A DNA stretch of 64,000 bases from Margaritifera margaritifera (taxonomy: Eukaryota > Mollusca > Bivalvia > Unionida > Margaritiferidae): positions 2,107,501 to 2,171,500 of the forward strand of contig JAQPZY010001501.1 in NCBI GenBank assembly GCA_029931535.1, given 5' to 3'. Within the stretch, counting starts at the first letter, position 1; each line of letters opens with the position of its first letter. The position numbers and the translations under genes are program-made. The notes under the pieces were generated by a model. That model was given only the letters and a program-made list of their open reading frames with translations. It had not been told where the DNA came from and did no database searches. Shown here piece after piece: positions 59,531-64,000 of this stretch.

Positions 59531-59562
59531 CAGACAGAGAGAGAGAGAGAGAGAGATAGAGA
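59486..59562. repeat. (GA)n microsatellite, interrupted
   Basis: About 37 dinucleotides, with CAGA and TAGA interruptions after 59520. Confidence 0.95.
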
Positions 59563-59868
59563 GATGCTAAGCCAAAGTAAAAGGGCAATTTGTGAGTTTT
59601 AAAGCGCCCCTCCCCCAAAGCAAAAAAGTACCTGTCAAGCCAAGAAGCTAAGAGCGCAAATAAGACCTAGTACATTACATTGCACACTATAGAAAAAAGG
59701 TGATAACACTATACAGTTTTATTAGATGTTTTTTTCCTTATTTGTTCCGTCTTTATCTTGGGACATGAGGATATGACAGCAAACAAGTAAAATAATCTAA
59801 ATTGCCCCGATACATAGATGGGTGTGCATACTATTACTGCTCACATATTGACGGTGTGCATTTCACAG

Positions 59869-60240
59869 GGTCAGATGTCAAGCTTATGTGAAATAGGACA
59901 CAATATCAAGCTTGTGTGATACAGGACACAATGTCAAGCTTGTGTGAGATAGGAAACAATGTCAAACTGGTGTGAAATAGGACACAATGTCAAGCTTGTG
60001 TGAGATAGGAAGCAATGTTAAACTTGACTGAAATAGGACACTGTCAAGCTTGTGTGAAATAGGACACAATGCCAAACTTGTGTGAAATAGGACACAATGC
60101 CAAACTTGTGTGAAATAGGACACAATGTCAAGCTTGTGTGAAACAGGACACAATGTCAAGCTTGTGTGAAAAAGGACACAATGTCAAACTTGTGTTAAAA
60201 AGGACACACTGTCAAACTTGTGTTAAATAGGACACAATGC
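59869..60240. repeat. about 30-bp satellite, about 12 units
   Basis: The unit contains ACACAATGTCAAGCTTGTGT followed by GAAATAGG. Variants are AAACTTG for AAGCTTG, GCC for GTC, and one shortened unit near 60040. On the minus strand it is in phase for part of its length (PISHKLD/VSYFTQV), which looks accidental. Confidence 0.93.
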
Positions 60241-60344
60241 TGCAAAATAGGTTGTAAATGTTTGCATTTTAGGGACAAAGTGGGTCAAAGACAAAGTGGG
60301 TTAAAGAAGTGAATTACTACTGCAAATATGTCAACTTTACTTAC

Positions 60345-60539
60345 TGTAATAAGTACTGACCATTTGACTTTTTTCATAATGTTTTCTTTCATCCACACAA
60401 ACAAACATTCTGAACTCCTTCGGGGCTGCCCAGTCTTTCACTTCTTCAAATTTAATACGTAGCACATCATAACTTGCAATATCTGTATATTGGGCGTCAA
60501 ACTGGCAAATAGCATCATTAACTTTATTGTTTTCAATTA
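60345..60539 (-). CDS. candidate internal exon of an unrecognised host gene
   Basis: On the minus strand a segment with a good acceptor (TATTTGCACAG before the first base) and a good donor (ACA then GTAAGTAAAG) is exactly 195 nt. In the frame open through it, the exon starts with two bases of a split codon, holds 64 complete codons and ends with one base, making it a symmetric phase 1-1 exon. The encoded residues are non-repetitive and protein-like: QFDAQYTDIASYDVLRIKFE, then DWAAPKEFRMFVCVDERKHY. No stop occurs inside. The family was not recognised. Five 21-bp repeat units lie just upstream in the presumed intron. Without a second exon in the window this stays a prediction. Confidence 0.5.
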
Positions 60540-60556
60540 CTGTGCAAATATTAACT

Positions 60557-60661
60557 AAAATGTATCTACACATAAATAAAATGTATCTACACATAACTAA
60601 AATGTATCTACACATAAATAAAATGTATCTACACATAAATAAAATGTATCTACACATAAAT
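60557..60661. repeat. 21-bp satellite, 5 units
   Basis: TAAAATGTATCTACACATAA with a final A or C repeats five times with almost no divergence. It is a multiple of three, so the minus strand reads a short repeated peptide (CRYILFM). It abuts the acceptor side of the candidate exon. Confidence 0.95.
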
Positions 60662-60691
60662 AAAATAAATTGCACTTTTATCTTGGTTTTG

Positions 60692-60692
<1 letters not shown>

Positions 60693-60752
<60 letters not shown>
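60693..60752. repeat. (CT)n microsatellite
   Basis: About 30 CT units. Confidence 0.97.
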
Positions 60753-60754
<2 letters not shown>

Positions 60755-60802
60755 TGGGTGTAATTAATACTATTCTGCTATTTCTATAAATGATAATAAC
60801 AG

Positions 60803-60817
<15 letters not shown>

Positions 60818-60835
<18 letters not shown>

Positions 60836-60863
60836 TAATAATAATAATAATAATAATAACGGC

Positions 60864-60953
<90 letters not shown>
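60818..60953. repeat. (AAC)n-(AAT)n-(ATT)n compound microsatellite
   Basis: AAC units lead into AAT units (one CGGC interruption near 60859), which switch at about 60903 to ATT units. The AAT and ATT halves are reverse complements, so about 80 bp form an inverted repeat. Confidence 0.95.
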
Positions 60954-61815
60954 GCTGCAGAAGAGACGGAATCGCCCATGCATATGCAAGTAGCTGTGTA
61001 ACTCATGCTGAGTAACTCCTCCCATACTATTAGAAATAGAGATTTCAATTTCATTGAAATTTCGTCGAAATTTTCATTTCCATGGACATAGCGATATCAT
61101 AACTGTAAAACACAACTGCGACCCGGTCCGAAGGGAAGGGTCTACAGCCTGTATCTTTTGTGGAATGAATATGTTTTCTAGGCGAAAATACTGCGCCGTC
61201 CTTGTCTGCTTATGGACTTGGTATTTGTGCAAAGTTAGTTAAACAAAGAACCGGATTCTTAAACAAAAGAGCAAGTAAAATAATACCGAGAACACTGTTG
61301 AGCTTTTGCACTTTATGACAGGAAAATTTGTACAGACTATTGCGAATAGTGTCTTTTAAAAAGAGGTCAAGTAAATGGTTTTTTGAAAACAATCTTATAA
61401 ATTTAGACCGAACTGTTTATTGTGGATAAAAATGAGATTGCCTTAAGTTTGACGGGAAGTTTTGATTGGTTTACGATCTTTTTTAGACCGTGTCAAAAGC
61501 TACACTGCATTTTCGTTGTTTCGGTGCTGTCGTTGTAAACTCCGTCGAGACTGGCGACATTGCCAAGAAAGACCCGTTTAAAATATCAGACTCTTAAACA
61601 CACTGTGATGAAAGGGGCGTGCCTTTATATAATTGTAGTCATTTTTTATTCTAAATATTTTGAGTCAATATTTTGAGTCAATCTGGCAGACATCAACCGA
61701 GTAAAAACACAAGACCGCTGTAGTATAATATAAAGCAGAATATATAATGACGGAGCTTGAGGCTTCGGATAACCAAACTGAATACACTATAGATTACCCT
61801 TTTCACCGAGTATGC
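60954..61815. other. non-coding stretch, no gene seen
   Basis: No recognisable domain. Includes a local duplication of ATTTTGAGTCAAT near 61657-61682. Confidence 0.5.
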
Positions 61816-61819
61816 ATGC

Positions 61820-62600
61820 GAAGAATGTGTCAATTTATCCGAATATAGCTCTGCAAAACTATAAAAGATTCAGTTACAAGCAGCAAGAAGTGTGTGTTAC
61901 TGGTTCGCAAGGCTATGCAGACATAAATATCCCTTACTATCAGACAGGTTGAGACCTACTGATCTAAAGTGGATTTTTTTTCAAGACTTTTCTATTCTAC
62001 AAAATAATGAACAATAGGGTCCCTTGATACTTATATGAAATTCTTCCTCCCCTAGTTGGTAATGTATCTGATTATTCCCTTAGAGATAGAGATTTGTTGA
62101 CACCAATGCCTTGCAGGATTGAAGTTTGTTCTTGATCGTTTTATCCGAGCACAATTAGTTGCTGAAAATCCCCTCCATCTAATAAGCGACAGTCTTCGAT
62201 TTAAAGTTTGTGTATTTTCAGAAGTTGTATGAAATATGGAAGGTTGACAAATTGCCCCATTATTGTTGCACATGTGATAGAAGCTGAATATTATCCAAAG
62301 CAATCTGAGATACAGTTACAGTAAACCTACAAATCACCAGTCCTGCTCTTGTGGTTTCGAGTATGAAAATACAAATTAAAAGTTTTCTTTGAATGCCCAA
62401 ATTGCCAGCAACAAAGAATTTAACTTTTCCCATCTATTAAGCCATATTTTCCTATAACTGTTTTCAAGCTTTTAAACTGATTGAACGTATATTCATGATT
62501 TGATAATGAATCAATCTTCAAGCAAGCCCAGACTGGTATCAGGGAAAGCAATATATTCTCGCAATTACTGCGATTTATATCTCTCCTCTTCAAATGTCAG
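61820..62600 (+). mobile_element. LINE ORF2 C-terminal relic, second LINE family
   Basis: In several plus-strand frames the segments occur in the order expected after an RT domain: IQLQAARSVCYWFARLCRHK (about 61870), LLSDRLRPTDLKWIFFQDF (61932-61990), VGNVSDYSLRDRDLLTPMPC then RIEVCS, and FFECPNCQQQR with LFPSIKPYFPITVFKLL (62383-62475). The QLQAAR segment after RT, the YSLR....CR.E block and the F.CP...QQR...F..I end are typical of an ORF2 tail widespread in molluscan and fish LINEs. Frameshifts occur between blocks. The upstream RT core is missing. Confidence 0.68.
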
Positions 62601-63135
62601 TTTTCATTTCTTTTTCCTTTTTTCTCATAATATTTATTTCATTACTTATTTCTGCTTTCTTATTCTCCTTAATTATTCTCTGTTTTCAAAATACTTTGTC
62701 ATCATTTTCTAATCATTTTCTGTAATCACGATAGCTGATCTAACTATGAACCTTTACTGATGTAGTTTAACATGCCTTATGTCACCTGGTGTATTTATCT
62801 AAACTATAATATAAGGAAAATGACTCTCAGTAAGTTGTATAACTTTCAGTCAGAGTCTATTGCTACTGTCCATTTGCTGTATTCTGGTTGTAACATTGTT
62901 GAAATGAAACCTTATTTCTTCGTGTAAGGCCATGCTCTAAATTGTACCTATTTGCACCATGCGTACGATGTCGTAAACAGCAAATCTGTTATTGCTTGGA
63001 TGATCCCCAAACTCACCATCCTCCGTCACAAGCATGTGGAATGTTTCTCATTTTTCGGCAGTTGCTTAATGTGATTGTCAACTGCTGCAGTTGGTTCAAG
63101 TGCGTGAAGAAATTAGAGACTCTCGCACACGAAAT
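62601..63135. other. non-coding; possible LINE 3' region
   Basis: May contain the 3' untranslated end of the LINE relic. No domain was recognised. Confidence 0.4.
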
Positions 63136-63138
63136 TGG

Positions 63139-63335
63139 TTTCGTTTTGGTTCGGTGTTTTACGGCGCAGCAACACAAGTAGGTTATTTAGTGCTTAGGTT
63201 ATTGGAGCAAAAGTGTCTTAACTAAGGACATTCCACACTCTCAGACCTGGCTTGATCCGATGGCAGGATTAGAACCTGCACCTTTTATATTGCAAGTCCT
63301 GCATACAAACCACGAAGCCACCGCAGCTCCTTCGG
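63139..63335 (-). mobile_element. tRNA-derived SINE (same family as the fragment at 1.85 kb)
   Basis: The minus strand has a head with A box-like GGTGGCTTCGTGGTTT, B box GGTTCTAATCC, then a body GAATGTCCTTAGTTAAGACA and a tail GCCGTAAAACACCGAACCAA. It aligns with 1852-1950 over the body and tail. Head-to-tail order and the CGTAAAACACC-type tail fit a molluscan tRNA SINE. Confidence 0.72.
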
Positions 63336-64000
63336 ACAAGAAAACCAGCAGAGATAAATAGCTACTACATCTGTGTCTTTGGTGCGCTAAATCATTTTCC
63401 CGAAACAATGCTTATAGTAAAATTACGCGCACAAACTTGCCTCGATTCGGAATCTGCCATTTTTCCTGATTCGAGGTACGTATTTTGCCTTAAATTTACT
63501 ATAAGCAATATTTTGTGAGAAATATTTAGCGCACTAAAGACTTTAAAATAGTAGCTAATTTATCTTAACTGGTTTTTTTTTCTTTCTTTCATTTTCTTGT
63601 TTTTGTTTTGCTTTGTTTTATATTTTAGCGGCTCTTATTTTTTCAAAAACTTCTAACAATTGTTTTGAACCGGCTGAGACGTGCTGAGATTTAAAGCTAA
63701 TGCAGAAAAGACCAAAATAATCCAATGCACCTGACGTAGATTGATGACATTGAATCCATTCATGGCTGGTCCATACCGTACACAATATTTGTGTTCCTTT
63801 TTTTAAATCATCGATCTTCTGTAATGGTAGACAATAGATGAATTTGATCACAGTTGGGAAATGAAAGTATATATGGAAAATGTCCTGTTTTATCTGATCG
63901 AACTTGAGATTAACTTCATAGAATATAACTATAGATATATGTTTTACTTAATATTGACGGTTTTGATGCAGCTGCTGATGATCTTGGGCAACGCAACTGA
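63336..64000. other. unassigned end of window
   Basis: The minus frame at 63618-63851 and a plus-strand AEKTKIIQCT segment (about 63704-63733) faintly recall LINE RT sequence but are too short to assign. Confidence 0.3.

Noticed and set aside
63618..64000. Third LINE relic at the window end
   Set aside because: Only a ten-residue resemblance (AEKTKIIQCT) was seen, which is too short to support a call.

Overview
The window looks like non-genic, repeat-rich DNA from an invertebrate animal. The best guess is a lophotrochozoan, probably a mollusc and possibly a bivalve. This rests on dense microsatellites, several tRNA-derived SINE types, decayed LINEs of types common in molluscs, D34D mariner copies and decayed Polinton/adintovirus-like genes. 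No operon structure, rRNA gene or complete host gene was seen, and almost every open frame is broken or is a microsatellite read-through. Species and clade are inferences from repeat types, not from any single-copy gene.

The most informative content is a set of decayed Polinton/Maverick (adintovirus-like) genes between about 7.6 and 30 kb: (i) a capsid-type cluster on the minus strand at 7.6-8.5 kb; (ii) a protein-primed family B DNA polymerase on the minus strand at 17.5-19.5 kb in AT-rich DNA; (iii) a clearly different family B polymerase on the plus strand at 23.4-25.1 kb, followed by an A32/FtsK-like packaging ATPase fragment at 25.6-25.8 kb; (iv) the N-terminal part of a polymerase-type protein with a SAP-like motif on the minus strand at 27.6-28.5 kb, with further unrecognised protein-like segments up to 29.9 kb. 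Their sequence types, strands and base composition differ, so at least two and probably three or more insertions are represented. All are broken by stops, frameshifts and deletions.

Layout. 0-7.6 kb: microsatellites, a 43-bp satellite and a SINE fragment. 7.6-8.5 kb: capsid cluster. 9.2-10.55 kb: mariner copy 1. 11.0-12.6 kb: a 37-bp satellite, (TATC)n and a 34-bp satellite. 13-22 kb: AT-rich block with an L1/Tx1-like LINE relic, polymerase (ii) and a degenerate coiled-coil-coding tandem repeat. 23.0-27.6 kb: SINE, polymerase (iii), ATPase and a Ty3/gypsy-like gag. 27.6-29.9 kb: polymerase N-terminus and unknown segments. 31.7-32.7 and 39.5-40.3 kb: two copies of one repeat on either side of a 4.6-kb LINE relic at 34.6-39.2 kb. 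41-42.2 kb: a tandemly repeated unit with CTAT tails. 43-56 kb: mostly microsatellites, SINE-like sequences and mariner copy 2, an almost perfectly bounded 1295-bp element. 56-64 kb: a TA-flanked MITE, 30-bp, about 30-bp and 21-bp satellites, one candidate host exon, a second LINE 3' relic and a SINE.

The genes do not work together as a present-day system. The window is best read as a graveyard of nested mobile and viral elements. The only candidate for a living host coding segment is the 195-bp minus-strand exon at 60.35-60.54 kb.
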